Below, piece after piece: positions 49,981-59,227 of a stretch of 64,000 bases of DNA. The position numbers and the translations under genes are program-made. The first letter of the stretch is position 1, and each line of letters opens with the position of its first letter. Source of the stretch: Paratissierella sp033809995 (GTDB taxonomy: Bacteria > Bacillota > Clostridia > Tissierellales > Tissierellaceae); NCBI GenBank assembly GCA_033809995.1, contig JAPXKQ010000007.1:7372-71371 (forward strand), given 5' to 3'. The notes beneath the pieces are model-generated. The model worked only from the letters and a program-made list of their open reading frames with translations. It did no database searches and was not told where the DNA came from.

Positions 49981-51183
49981 CTATACCTCCTTGTCTATAT
50001 GGATTATCAAAGTCTTAATTGTACCATCTTTAAGTAATATATTAATCTCATCATTAATTTTCATGTCATCAATGGATTTAATAATATTTCCCCTTGTATC
50101 ATATAAAACTCCAAAACCTTTATCTATGGAATGTCTTGGATTCAATAGTTTTAATTTATTTTCTAATATTACCAATCTTTTTAATTCCTTAGAGATCTTT
50201 TTTTCAATCAAATAATTTAAATCTTTAAAAATATTATCGATATCCTGTTGTTTATTCTTTAGTTTTAATATTGGATTGTTATATGATAGGGATTTGTCTA
50301 AAAATCTTAATTGATTTTCTTGAGCTGTTATAAATTTATTAAAATAGCTTAGTAAACTTCTATATTTGTTTTTTAGATTAGTATATAAATAACTAATATC
50401 TGGTACTGCCAATTCTGCAGCTGCAGAAGGTGTTGGTGCCCTTAAGTCTGCGACAAAATCAGCAATTGTAAAATCTGTTTCATGGCCGACAGCTGAAATT
50501 ATTGGAGTGTTCAATAGGAAAATTGTACGTGCTAATTCTTCATCATTAAACGCGAATAATTCCTCATAAGAACCTCCTCCTCGACCAGTTATTATAATGT
50601 CAATATCTCCTCTGTTGTCTAAATACTTTAGTCCACGGCATATTTCTTTGGCAGCATTTGGACCTTGAACCAAAGTAGGATAAATTAAAATTTCGCAAGG
50701 AGGATATCTCCTTTTTAATATTGTAACTATATCTCTAATAGCAGCACCAGTTCTTGATGTTACAACTCCAATCTTTTTTGGCAAAAAAGGTATATTCTTC
50801 TTATACTTTTCACGAAATAAACCTTCTTTTTCTAATTTAATTTTCAAATCTTCAAAGGCCTTATATAAATCTCCTATACCTTTATCTTTTACACTTCTTA
50901 CATAAAGCTGATAATCTCCATCCCTATCATAAACTGAAACATACCCTGTGGCTACTACCTTCATACCCTCCGATAGTTTTAAACCTATATTTTCGTTATC
51001 CCATTTAAACATTACACAACGAATCTTACTTTTATCATCTTTTAAAGAAAAATACATATGTCCGCTATGATGATGTTTAAAATTAGATATCTCACCTTCA
51101 ACTTGTAAATTAGAAAGAACTATATCACCTGCAAAAACTTTTTTTATGTAATTATTAACTTCACTTACCTTTAATGGTTTCAT
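49981..51183 (-). CDS. xseA: Exodeoxyribonuclease VII large subunit
   Basis: XseA of 400 residues. An OB-fold domain at the N-terminus (LKVSEVNNYIKKVFAGD, VEGEISNFKHHHSGHMYFSL) is followed by the catalytic core with KKIGVVTSRTGAAIRDI, IITGRGGGSYEEL and SAVGHETDFTIAD. It degrades single-stranded DNA. It shares 4 nt with the TsaD-like gene upstream. Confidence 0.97.
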   Translation of the reverse strand: MKPLKVSEVNNYIKKVFAGDIVLSNLQVEGEISNFKHHHSGHMYFSLKDDKSKIRCVMFKWDNENIGLKLSEGMKVVATGYVSVYDRDGDYQLYVRSVKDKGIGDLYKAFEDLKIKLEKEGLFREKYKKNIPFLPKKIGVVTSRTGAAIRDIVTILKRRYPPCEILIYPTLVQGPNAAKEICRGLKYLDNRGDIDIIITGRGGGSYEELFAFNDEELARTIFLLNTPIISAVGHETDFTIADFVADLRAPTPSAAAELAVPDISYLYTNLKNKYRSLLSYFNKFITAQENQLRFLDKSLSYNNPILKLKNKQQDIDNIFKDLNYLIEKKISKELKRLVILENKLKLLNPRHSIDKGFGVLYDTRGNIIKSIDDMKINDEINILLKDGTIKTLIIHIDKEV

Positions 51184-52154
51184 CCATTCACCTCCTCGTG
51201 ACCTTTTCTTGTCATTCCTAAATATGCTATACCTACAGCATTATCTGTGGATAATTCCATTTTAGGGAAAATAATATTAGCCTGTTCTTTAAATGAATTT
51301 AACAAATATTTTCTAATATGACTATTGGCAGATATTCCACCAGTGAATAAAACCTTTTTAATATTTGTACTTTCAATTGAATTCCTTATCAATTTTTCAA
51401 TTATAAAAGAAATAGTATAAAACAAAGTATATATAATATCCTCTATAGGGTAATTTCTAGAATATATAAGCTTCAAAAAATAATTTTCTAAACCTGATAA
51501 ATTTGTCCAATATTTATCCTTTATACTTATAGGTATTTTAACATCTATTAACTTGCCCCTATTTGATAAAATTTCCATTTCTCTTCCACAAGGGAATTTT
51601 AGACCTAAATAAACTCCTATTCTATCTATAAGTTGCCCAAAACTAATATCTAGGCTTCTCCCAATTACATCTATCTCTAGATTATCTTTAAAATTTTTGA
51701 CCTTTAATAATTCACTTGTACCGCCAGAAATATGAAGCGAAATAAATTCCTCGTCCGTATCTATTATGTTTTCATTGTTAATCAAACAAGATCCTATATG
51801 TCCTTCTTGATGACTAAATTCTTTATACTTAGTTTTTAATATTTTAGAAAGAATAAATGCCTGATTTTTCCCAACAACAAAAACAGGCATATATGAATCA
51901 ATAATATTTCTAGGTTTTGTACTTACGGCTATTGTATCGATTTTATTTATATCAACATTCTCTGATAACTTTTCTATAAGACTTGGAATATTGTTCATAT
52001 GTTGAAATAAGGCTTCTTGTTGTCTAAGCCCTCTTTCATTCTTTTTTACTTCCAATACATTTCTTATATCCATTAATATATTATTATTTTCATCTATTAA
52101 TCCCAAGGATGTAGTATAAGCACTTGTGTCAATACCCAAAAAATATTTATTCAT
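51180..52154 (-). CDS. TsaD/Kae1-like paralogue
   Basis: A 324-residue protein of the ASKHA-fold TsaD/Kae1 family (once called O-sialoglycoprotein endopeptidase). It has the N-terminal LGIDTSAYTTSLGLID, the metal-binding HQEGH (HxxxH, ~111-115), SLHISGGTSELLKVK (~137-151), a DRIGVYLGLKFP block and LFTGGISANSHIR (~269-281). It is more divergent than true TsaD (N6-threonylcarbamoyl-adenosine synthesis) and lacks the partner tsaB/tsaE genes nearby. In many clostridia such a paralogue sits in the nusB-xseA cluster. The function is unknown. Confidence 0.8.
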   Translation of the reverse strand: MNKYFLGIDTSAYTTSLGLIDENNNILMDIRNVLEVKKNERGLRQQEALFQHMNNIPSLIEKLSENVDINKIDTIAVSTKPRNIIDSYMPVFVVGKNQAFILSKILKTKYKEFSHQEGHIGSCLINNENIIDTDEEFISLHISGGTSELLKVKNFKDNLEIDVIGRSLDISFGQLIDRIGVYLGLKFPCGREMEILSNRGKLIDVKIPISIKDKYWTNLSGLENYFLKLIYSRNYPIEDIIYTLFYTISFIIEKLIRNSIESTNIKKVLFTGGISANSHIRKYLLNSFKEQANIIFPKMELSTDNAVGIAYLGMTRKGHEEVNG

Positions 52155-52560
52155 TTTTATTATCTAAGGCTCTTGCGAAGCCTCCTAATACCCCATTGAT
52201 AAATTTGAAAGAATCTTCTGTACTAAACCTTTTTACTATCTCAATTGCTTCATTTATAGAAACTTCTAATGGTATATCCTTTCTGTATAAAATCTCATAT
52301 ATAGCTATACGTAATGCCGCTAAATCAACCTTAGCCAATCTAGAAATACTCCAACCCTCAAGATGTGTTTTAATACTCTCATCTATATCTTCTAGATTAT
52401 TTACAATAGTATGTACAGCATCCTTTATATAATCAGTTTCAGCTTCATCATATTCAAAATTGTTTAAAAATATTTCAAGTGCCTCATTAGTATAATCATT
52501 GGTGCTTTCCATTTGAAATAAAACCATCATTGCGCCTTCTCTTGCTTGTTTTCTACCCAT
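52147..52560 (-). CDS. nusB: Transcription antitermination factor NusB
   Basis: NusB of 137 residues, a helical protein that with NusE binds the boxA RNA of rRNA operons. Motifs are GRKQAREGAMMVLFQME at the start and the FSTEDSFKFINGVLGGFAR block near the end. It overlaps the next gene by 8 nt and opens the nusB-xseA-xseB-ispA unit. Confidence 0.96.
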   Translation of the reverse strand: MGRKQAREGAMMVLFQMESTNDYTNEALEIFLNNFEYDEAETDYIKDAVHTIVNNLEDIDESIKTHLEGWSISRLAKVDLAALRIAIYEILYRKDIPLEVSINEAIEIVKRFSTEDSFKFINGVLGGFARALDNKNE

Positions 52561-52622
52561 TATAATCTCCCTTTGCTCATTAGATTTATGTTTGTTTAAG
52601 GGTCATTTATGTAATTTAAAAT

Positions 52623-52645
52623 TACCCCCTGATTCTCAGAGGGTA
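52623..52645 (-). terminator. Intrinsic terminator of the Asp23-family gene
   Basis: On the minus strand TACCCTCTGA-GAA-TCAGGGGGTA pairs over 10 bp with one wobble. It is followed by ATTTTAAATT, a moderate T-run. Confidence 0.7.
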
Positions 52646-52658
52646 TATATTAAATATT

Positions 52659-53048
52659 CTAATCTTGTTTCTTATCTTCCTTGTTCTCCTTTGGTAAACT
52701 TACACCTTGAATATTAACATTAATTTCAATAACATTCAATGCAGTCATATTTTCTATTGAAGCTTTTACATTCCTTTGTACTTCTTTACCAACTTGTGCA
52801 ATATTTGAGCCATATTCTACTATTATAAATAAATCAACTTTTATCTCATCGTTATTTAATTCTACTTTTACACCCTTTGACATATTCTTCATGCCCAATA
52901 GCTCAGTAATTCCACCTGTAATACCACCACTCATACCTACTACGCCTTTTACTTCAGTCGCTGCTACTCCAGCAATAATGGCAATTACGTCATCAGATAT
53001 CTTTACATTACCAGTTTCTGTATTATCGTTTAATATTGTATCCCCCAT
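52659..53048 (-). CDS. Asp23/Gls24-family envelope stress protein
   Basis: A 129-residue Asp23/Gls24 (YqhY) family protein. The family core KISDDVIAIIAGVAATEVKGV, read in two parts, is at ~14-34, followed by VELNNDEIKVDLFIIVEYG and VNVIEINVNIQGV-like strands. YqhY in Bacillus lies between accC and nusB, matching this place. It has been linked to acetyl-CoA carboxylase control. The ATG at 53048 follows GGAGGTG; an upstream start at 53063 is less likely. Confidence 0.87.
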   Translation of the reverse strand: MGDTILNDNTETGNVKISDDVIAIIAGVAATEVKGVVGMSGGITGGITELLGMKNMSKGVKVELNNDEIKVDLFIIVEYGSNIAQVGKEVQRNVKASIENMTALNVIEINVNIQGVSLPKENKEDKKQD

Positions 53049-53080
53049 TAAAAACACCTCCAAGCTTAAATTCTAAGGCT

Positions 53081-53109
53081 ATTATATCAAAGGAATACAT
53101 TCATTACAA
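53081..53109 (-). promoter_or_regulatory. Sigma-A promoter of the Asp23-family gene
   Basis: On the minus strand TTGTAA (53104-53109) and TATAAT (53081-53086) are separated by 17 nt, just after the spoIIIAH stop. Confidence 0.7.
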
Positions 53110-53114
53110 CAATT

Positions 53115-53741
53115 CTATTGTTTTTTCATTATTTTAATATTATCCGAGTCAAATTTAGTTTCAGATTTTACTATATCCAATATCTTTACCATATCTTGTT
53201 GAGATAATTCATTCTTAGATACAACTACCTTTATTTCATCATTTGTTATAAATACCAAAGCATCTTCAAATCCTTTTGCTTTTACTAGTCCCTCTATTTG
53301 AAGCTCTTTCTCAGAAATTTCTCCAATGCTCATTATCTCTTCTTGAGCCTTAGCCCTAATATCATCTGTTGTCTGGGTATTTTTTATAATCTCATCAAGT
53401 CTATCGACTAATCCTGCTCTCAACTTATCCCTTGACAGCCTATATTCAACAAAGTAATTTCTATTTGTATTAGATACTTCTTTGCTTAATTCACTTAACT
53501 CAGTATTACTAGTTGTCACCACATCAGTGATATTTTCTTCCTTAGGAAGAGAATCTACTATATCGAAATCGTCCTCAGATAACGTATATTCATTGTTTTC
53601 CATTTGCATTACTTCATAATTCTGATAATCCTTTGAAGCTTTCTTAAGAGCATCTTGTGTCAAACGATAATTTAAGTAACCAGTAAAAACTAATAGTACT
53701 AACAACATTCCTATAATTGCAGGTCTTTTTATTTTAAACAT
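53115..53741 (-). CDS. spoIIIAH: Stage III sporulation protein AH
   Basis: SpoIIIAH of 208 residues. One N-terminal membrane segment (~8-26) is followed by a glutamate-rich linker and the YscJ/FliF-like ring-building domain (~100-205). It spans the outer forespore membrane and docks with SpoIIQ to form the feeding channel. It is the last gene of the spoIIIA operon. Confidence 0.95.
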   Translation of the reverse strand: MFKIKRPAIIGMLLVLLVFTGYLNYRLTQDALKKASKDYQNYEVMQMENNEYTLSEDDFDIVDSLPKEENITDVVTTSNTELSELSKEVSNTNRNYFVEYRLSRDKLRAGLVDRLDEIIKNTQTTDDIRAKAQEEIMSIGEISEKELQIEGLVKAKGFEDALVFITNDEIKVVVSKNELSQQDMVKILDIVKSETKFDSDNIKIMKKQ

Positions 53742-53753
53742 TAAATTTCCCCC

Positions 53754-54320
53754 CTATTTACTAGAATATACTTGAACTCTATTTCCACTTATCCCTAGGA
53801 CTGTCTTTACTGCCTCATAAAGCTTTTCCATTATTATCACATCATTTGCACCTTCTGCTACTACAATTACTCCTTTCACATTTGGCTTTACTTCTCTAAG
53901 AAGAACTAAAGATCCATCATTTGACTTACTTACCATTTGTGTAGTGGTGTCTTCTCTATTTACCTCTCTTGTCCCCCCCTCTGAATCTAACTCTTTTGTA
54001 GTTTCTATTGTTTTTGTCGTATTGGTTGCAGGTATTTTTTCAGCTGTGTCTTCTAAGGTTACCATCACACTAATTTCACCTACACCCTTTAATTTACCTA
54101 GAATATCTTCCAGCTTTCTTTCTAAATATGCACTATAATCATCTTCGACTATATTTTCTTTTACTACCTCTTTAGGCACGTTCTTTTTATCTTCTATAAA
54201 AAAATTCGCCCCAATTAAAAGTATGATAGATACAACTAATATTATGAATAAATAATTAATAAACTTATTATTATTTAAATTTTCAAGATGTTTTTTTATT
54301 TTCTTAATTATTTCCTCCAT
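53754..54320 (-). CDS. spoIIIAG: Stage III sporulation protein AG
   Basis: SpoIIIAG of about 188 residues. A single membrane segment (~20-42) and the ring-forming domain with GEISVMVTLEDTAEK and VKGVIVVAEGANDV follow. It builds the large ring in the channel between mother cell and forespore. The ATG at 54320 after AGGGGG is preferred over 54341. Confidence 0.95.
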   Translation of the reverse strand: MEEIIKKIKKHLENLNNNKFINYLFIILVVSIILLIGANFFIEDKKNVPKEVVKENIVEDDYSAYLERKLEDILGKLKGVGEISVMVTLEDTAEKIPATNTTKTIETTKELDSEGGTREVNREDTTTQMVSKSNDGSLVLLREVKPNVKGVIVVAEGANDVIIMEKLYEAVKTVLGISGNRVQVYSSK

Positions 54321-54924
54321 ATTTATCCCCCTTATTTTCAAATGAAATTATTAATTTCTTCTCATCTATTTGCACATATTTTGAAATTAACTCCTTAAGT
54401 TCTACAAAATCATTGTTTTCGCTGGTAACAGGTATTGCCTTATTTCCAATATGAACTTTTTCAATTTTAATTTCCTTTTCATTTGATTTGTTTTCTGTGT
54501 CTTCTATGTCTAATACAATATTAATATTTTGAATTAGTAAAAGATTTTGCTCATCAGGTATAGTAACTACAGTTATATCCTTTACTTTATAATTTGTATT
54601 CTCTGACACTATTTTTTTAATATCTTTAGCTAAATTATTTTTAAAAATTTCTTCAATTTTTTTGTTTTGTTTTTCTATTACACCTTCCTTTGTGACTATA
54701 TTATTTGAAAAAGCTTCTATTTCTTTGTCCAGATTAATATCAAAGTTAAACATTTTTGTAAATGGGCTAATTACAGTAAATACGATTACTATTCCAATTA
54801 TAAAATCCACATATCTCTTCATATTTCCCTTTGGAATAGTTAGTTCAACAAGAGATATTATCACAAATAAAACTACAATGTCTTTTAACCATTCCCGTAT
54901 AAAATTAGCTATTATTTTTATCAC
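54304..54924 (-). CDS. spoIIIAF: Stage III sporulation protein AF
   Basis: SpoIIIAF of 206 residues with a GTG start. Two membrane segments at the N-terminus (~15-30, 38-57) are followed by a soluble ring-building-motif-like domain. It overlaps spoIIIAG by 17 nt. Confidence 0.93.
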   Translation of the reverse strand: MIKIIANFIREWLKDIVVLFVIISLVELTIPKGNMKRYVDFIIGIVIVFTVISPFTKMFNFDINLDKEIEAFSNNIVTKEGVIEKQNKKIEEIFKNNLAKDIKKIVSENTNYKVKDITVVTIPDEQNLLLIQNINIVLDIEDTENKSNEKEIKIEKVHIGNKAIPVTSENNDFVELKELISKYVQIDEKKLIISFENKGDKYGGNN

Positions 54925-56085
54925 CTACCTTAGCATTAGTAAACTATTGCCTGTATCAACAATAATCGTTATGGTAATAAAAAACATAATCGCCACTGAA
55001 ACCATGCTAATTAATATTAATAAAAGTGTTTTACTTACATCACTAAAAAAATTAGAAATATTCTTTGATACTATAGGTTCAATAACGGCACCGACAATTT
55101 TATAAACAAGTAGCAATGATCCAATCTTGATTAAAGGCAATATTGTAATAAAAATCAAAATAAGTAATCCAATAATTCCAATTCCATTTTTTAATATTGC
55201 TGAAGACCCAATAACCGTCTCCACAGCATCTGATAGGAAACCTCCAACTACAGGAATAAATCTATCCACTGCAAATTTTGCAGTCCTTATTGTAATACCA
55301 TCAATTTTAGTCGAGAGACCATAAATAGTGATTATGCCTATAAATACTGTAAATGCTGCGGATATAATAAAAGTAATCATTTGTCTCCCTAATTCTGATA
55401 TTTTTCTTAACTCTGTTCTTTGAGATAAGTTTGATAAAATACTTATAATAAAAGAAAAATTTATCAAAGGTAAGATAATACTCTTTACCATAATGCCAAT
55501 TACATTTACAGTTCCTAAAATCATAGGATGAAATATTATTTTTGTATTTGGACCACCTGCTAGTATTAAAAAGGTCAATAAAACTGGTAATAATATTTCC
55601 ATAAAATTAATCATTGAATTAATCGTCACCTTAACAGTTTCCATTAATTGATAGAAACTTCCTATCACAAGAATTGCAATAAGAATAAAGGTAACGTAAT
55701 TTGCAAAGCTACTAACTGAAGCATTCTCAAAGGTGTTTTGTATATTGGTTAGTATTGCAGATATCAAAGATATAACTAAGATTTTGGATAAAAACCCCAA
55801 ATTTATTCTTATTTCTTCAATCAATTTACCAAATATAGACTTGGCCAATGCCTTTCCGTCTAATATTTTTTCACCTTTTAATATCCTAGTTAAATAGTCC
55901 TTAAACTTTAATTTTGGAACTATATCATTACTTCCTAATACATCATTAATCAACGATTCAAGTTCCTTAGTATCAAATAAATCCAATTGTTCTTCAATAA
56001 TAAAATCCTTTATTTCCTGTTCTCCAAATACTAGATTTGGAATTAAAAGGATAATTATTAATATTAAGATTATTCTTTTCATCAT
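54925..56085 (-). CDS. spoIIIAE: Stage III sporulation protein AE
   Basis: SpoIIIAE of 386 residues. A signal sequence is followed by about 8-9 membrane segments, and it is the main membrane core of the A-Q channel, related to ABC permease-like export parts. The family string VGGFLSDAVETVIGSSAILKN is recognisable at ~278. It is 1 nt before spoIIIAF and 7 nt after spoIIIAD. Confidence 0.95.
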   Translation of the reverse strand: MMKRIILILIIILLIPNLVFGEQEIKDFIIEEQLDLFDTKELESLINDVLGSNDIVPKLKFKDYLTRILKGEKILDGKALAKSIFGKLIEEIRINLGFLSKILVISLISAILTNIQNTFENASVSSFANYVTFILIAILVIGSFYQLMETVKVTINSMINFMEILLPVLLTFLILAGGPNTKIIFHPMILGTVNVIGIMVKSIILPLINFSFIISILSNLSQRTELRKISELGRQMITFIISAAFTVFIGIITIYGLSTKIDGITIRTAKFAVDRFIPVVGGFLSDAVETVIGSSAILKNGIGIIGLLILIFITILPLIKIGSLLLVYKIVGAVIEPIVSKNISNFFSDVSKTLLLILISMVSVAIMFFITITIIVDTGNSLLMLR

Positions 56086-56092
56086 CTCACCC

Positions 56093-56479
56093 TTAGGGTA
56101 GTATTTTTACTATTAAATCCATTAAAGCTAATATAATTGGTATCGCTAAAACCATGATTAAGACCTTACCAGCAAATTCAATTTTCATAGCAATAGATGA
56201 TTCCCCAGCATCCCTTGATATTTGGGATGCAAATTCTACTATATATGCCATACCAATAATTTTTAAAATAGTATTGAAATAGCTTATATTAACATCAACT
56301 CTTGATTGCAATGTGCTTATTGTATCTACAACATAAATTAGCTTGTTCAAAATAAGTGTAAAAATTATAACACCTGTAACTATTGAAACTAGTATTGCAA
56401 ATTCGGGTCTAAGTTCTTTTAGGATAACTACAATAATTGTTGCTAAAATTCCCAAACCTACTATTTGAAATATTTCCAT
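56093..56479 (-). CDS. spoIIIAD: Stage III sporulation protein AD
   Basis: SpoIIIAD of 128 residues with about four hydrophobic segments. Family block YIVEFASQISRDAGESSIAM is at ~79-98. It forms with AC and AE the membrane base of the channel. Confidence 0.94.
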   Translation of the reverse strand: MEIFQIVGLGILATIIVVILKELRPEFAILVSIVTGVIIFTLILNKLIYVVDTISTLQSRVDVNISYFNTILKIIGMAYIVEFASQISRDAGESSIAMKIEFAGKVLIMVLAIPIILALMDLIVKILP

Positions 56480-56491
56480 AATGTCCTCCTA

Positions 56492-56686
56492 TTAGAGTCT
56501 AAATAGTACCTTAACATTATTAAAAAGCTTGCTTACCAAGTTGATTACTACTCCTAGCACTATAACAACTCCGACCAATGTGGTCAGATAAGCATATTCT
56601 TCTTTCCCAAATTTGGTAAGTACCATATGTATTGCACCTACTACAATTCCTACACCAGCTATCTTAAAAATTAAATCAACATCCAT
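56492..56686 (-). CDS. spoIIIAC: Stage III sporulation protein AC
   Basis: SpoIIIAC of 64 residues, the usual tiny size, with two membrane segments and the conserved GKEEYAYLTTLVGVVIVL (~28-45). Confidence 0.94.
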   Translation of the reverse strand: MDVDLIFKIAGVGIVVGAIHMVLTKFGKEEYAYLTTLVGVVIVLGVVINLVSKLFNNVKVLFRL

Positions 56687-56698
56687 TTTTTTCTCTCC

Positions 56699-57220
56699 CT
56701 ATATTAAAATAATAATAATCCCTAATCCCAAAAGAAGACCTAGGGACCTGTACATCTTCTCATTCTTTTTCCTTTCTTCTTTTGCTTCTATTATTTGATT
56801 TTCAAGCTCATCTAATATAAAGTTAAATTGCTTTTCTTGATCTGATCTATTTGTTTTACCTATTATCTTTCCTAATGAAAGAAACAATTTTATATCCTCA
56901 TTTTTTAAAAATAAATTCTTTAGATATGATTCACTAGCTAAAAAGCTAAAATAAATATCTCCACTATGGTTCTTTAGCAAATTATCTCTGATGATTAAGA
57001 ATACCTTAGATATTTCTTTACTAACTCTATTTGAAGTATTTTTAAGAGCATCAGGTAATGGGTTTGAAAAGATTATTACCTCAGACTGCAAAATCCTAAT
57101 ACCTTGCTGTATGTCCATCAGGTTTTCCACACGTTTAGAATACTTATCTCCATAAAAAAAACCTAATAAAGTTGAAGTAATAAATATTAATATGAATAAA
57201 CTTGATTTCAAAATAAACAT
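56699..57220 (-). CDS. spoIIIAB: Stage III sporulation protein AB
   Basis: SpoIIIAB of 173 residues, with membrane anchors at both ends (~5-23 and ~157-173) and a helical middle like GspF-type secretion proteins. It includes the family start of GFFYGDKYSKRVENL. Confidence 0.93.
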   Translation of the reverse strand: MFILKSSLFILIFITSTLLGFFYGDKYSKRVENLMDIQQGIRILQSEVIIFSNPLPDALKNTSNRVSKEISKVFLIIRDNLLKNHSGDIYFSFLASESYLKNLFLKNEDIKLFLSLGKIIGKTNRSDQEKQFNFILDELENQIIEAKEERKKNEKMYRSLGLLLGLGIIIILI

Positions 57221-57223
57221 ATA

Positions 57224-58204
57224 TTACTTTCCTTTCATTAAACCTTCATAAGTCTCCCCATCTATGATCTCCCTAACGGTCCCAACCCCTAAACTGTTGT
57301 CCAAGATAATAAATCTTTTAATTACCTTTTCTTTGAATAAACTCTTTAGCCCATTTCTCATTCTAATGTCGGCTATTCCTGTTCCATGAACTGTTGCAAT
57401 AAGTTTGATTCCCGCTCGTAGAGCCTCATCGATTGCTTTGGCATCCTCAATGCCACCTATTTCATCTACAGCTATTATTTCAGGTGACATTGATCTTATT
57501 AGCATCATAATTCCTTGTGATTTTAGGCACCCATCTAGGATATCAGTTCTTATACCAATATCTTTTTGAGGAATTCCATTGTAAATTCCTGCAATTTCTG
57601 ATCTTTCATCAACAACTCCAATTTTGAATCCCCGATATTCTTTTTCATCACTACCATTACTTAAATTTCTTATAATATCCCTTAATAAAGTTGTCTTTCC
57701 ACACTGGGGTGGTGAAATTATTAAAGTATTATGAAAGTTACCCCTTTCATCTAATAATTTTGGAATTATATGATTTGATACTCCGATTTTTTGTCTGGCT
57801 ATTCTAAAGTTTAAAGAGGAGATATCTTTAATACTTTCTATACCTGAATATCCATAAATCATTTTTCCCCCAATGCCTACCCTATGTCCCCCTCTAATTG
57901 TGATAAACCCATTTTTAATCTCATCTGATAGTGCATAGACAGAATAATTAGTAGCCAATTGAAATGTTTTGTTTATTTCACCCAAGGAAATTGATAATCC
58001 TTCTTTGGGATTTAGGGAAACTAACCCATCCTTGGAAACGAAATAATCTTTACCCTTATAGTAAATGTTTAAGGGTGAATTGACTCTGAGCCTAATCTCT
58101 TCTACTCCTTCTTTATAATCCTTAGGTATCCTTGAGAGGGGTATTTTTATTTCTGGAATAATATTTTCAAGTACTAAATTAAAAGCTTCTATTCCATCTT
58201 TCAT
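57224..58204 (-). CDS. spoIIIAA: Stage III sporulation protein AA (ATPase)
   Basis: SpoIIIAA of 326 residues, a secretion-type AAA+ ATPase and the first gene of the operon. Walker A SPPQCGKTTLLRD lies at ~165-177, Walker B-like IAVDEIGGIED at ~236-246 and GIKLIATVHGTG follows. It is thought to energise the forespore feeding channel. A sigma-E-like promoter is directly upstream. Confidence 0.96.
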   Translation of the reverse strand: MKDGIEAFNLVLENIIPEIKIPLSRIPKDYKEGVEEIRLRVNSPLNIYYKGKDYFVSKDGLVSLNPKEGLSISLGEINKTFQLATNYSVYALSDEIKNGFITIRGGHRVGIGGKMIYGYSGIESIKDISSLNFRIARQKIGVSNHIIPKLLDERGNFHNTLIISPPQCGKTTLLRDIIRNLSNGSDEKEYRGFKIGVVDERSEIAGIYNGIPQKDIGIRTDILDGCLKSQGIMMLIRSMSPEIIAVDEIGGIEDAKAIDEALRAGIKLIATVHGTGIADIRMRNGLKSLFKEKVIKRFIILDNSLGVGTVREIIDGETYEGLMKGK

Positions 58205-58227
58205 ATAACCTGTCCTCCTTTATATAA

Positions 58228-58256
58228 ATTGTATGAACAAGCTATATTTTTATTAC
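58228..58256 (-). promoter_or_regulatory. Sigma-E-like promoter of the spoIIIA operon
   Basis: On the minus strand GTAATAA (58250-58256) and CATACAAT (58228-58235) are 14 nt apart. The -10 is an exact fit to the sigma-E consensus CATACAnT. It stands 24 nt upstream of spoIIIAA. Confidence 0.75.
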
Positions 58257-58292
58257 AAAAAAAAATAGTCTAAAGCCTTTTGGCTTTAGACC
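58257..58292 (-). terminator. Intrinsic terminator of the acidic-protein gene
   Basis: GTCTAAAGCC-TTTT-GGCTTTAGAC (58268-58291), a perfect 10-bp stem, with a T-run of about nine after ATA on the minus strand. Confidence 0.93.
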
Positions 58293-58308
58293 ATTTTAGA
58301 ATATTATA

Positions 58309-58644
58309 TTATTCTTCGTCTTCCTCGTCATCACCGCAATAACATCCACAATCTTCATCATCGCAGCAATCCATATAATCTTCAAAATCAAAATCATCGT
58401 CGTAATCATCATCGTCATCATATTCATAGACTTCATCTTCTAAGTCAGCTAAATCTTCATCGATGTAATTCACATATTCTTCTAAATCATCATGATCATC
58501 TATTAATTCATCTAGAGCATCAGCAAACTCTTCTAAAGTTTCAATAATATGAATTAATAGCTTACCCTCTTTAGTAGAGTCATCTACTCCAAGTCCATCT
58601 GCTAAACCTTGTAAATAAGAAACTTTTTGAAATAAATAATCCAT
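58309..58644 (-). CDS. Small, very acidic protein (CD1247-like family)
   Basis: A 111-residue protein. The N-terminal ~55 residues (LFQKVSYLQGLADGLGVDD, HIIETLEEFADALDEL) are a helical domain found in clostridial proteins of unknown function (CD1247 N-terminal type). The tail is mostly Asp/Glu/Tyr with a Cys cluster (CCDDEDCGCYC, ~92-102). It is conserved between spoIIIAA and efp in many clostridia. The Cys and acid patches suggest metal binding, which is a guess. Confidence 0.8.
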   Translation of the reverse strand: MDYLFQKVSYLQGLADGLGVDDSTKEGKLLIHIIETLEEFADALDELIDDHDDLEEYVNYIDEDLADLEDEVYEYDDDDDYDDDFDFEDYMDCCDDEDCGCYCGDDEEDEE

Positions 58645-58669
58645 TATTAACCCTCCGTTTTTTAAATAT

Positions 58670-59227
58670 TTATACTCTGGACATATACTCCCCAGTTCTA
58701 GTGTCTATCCTAATTTTATCACCTAAATTAACGAACAAAGGAACATTTAAAGTAACTCCAGTTTCAACTGTAGCAGGCTTTGTTGCTCCAGAAGATGTAT
58801 CTCCTTTTATACCCGGCTCAGTATGAGTTACTTCAAGTTCTACAAAGTTTGGTGCTAATACTTCAAAAGCTTTACCTTTATAGAATCGAATAGTTGCATT
58901 ATCATTTTCCCTTAAGTACTTGATTGCTTCCTCTACTGCTTCATGATCTAAAGGAAGTTGTTCATAAGTGTCTACATCCATAAAATAGTATAATTCTCCA
59001 TCACTATAAAGATATTGCATTTCCTTAGTTTCTATAACTGCAGGTTCAAATCTCTCGGTAGGATTAAAGGTAACTTCCTTAGTTCCCCCTGATAAAACGC
59101 TCTTTATCTTAGTTCTAACAAATGCTGCTCCTTTTCCCGGTTTAACGTGCTGGAAATCTATAACCTGAAACACATCACCATCCATTTCAAAGGTTATACC
59201 TTTTCTAAATTCTCCTGCTGAAATCAA
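58670..59227 (-). CDS. efp: Elongation factor P, TTG start
   Basis: EF-P of 185 residues, the standard length. It enters the ribosome to relieve stalling at polyproline stretches. Three beta-barrel domains are visible. The N-terminal loop PGKGAAFVRTKIKSV holds the tip residue K (PGKG), and the end is GDKIRIDTRTGEYMSR. The TTG at 59227 fits the family start (ISAGEFRKG) and follows GGGAGGT. A longer reading to 59254 from an ATG has no ribosome site. Confidence 0.97.
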   Translation of the reverse strand: MISAGEFRKGITFEMDGDVFQVIDFQHVKPGKGAAFVRTKIKSVLSGGTKEVTFNPTERFEPAVIETKEMQYLYSDGELYYFMDVDTYEQLPLDHEAVEEAIKYLRENDNATIRFYKGKAFEVLAPNFVELEVTHTEPGIKGDTSSGATKPATVETGVTLNVPLFVNLGDKIRIDTRTGEYMSRV

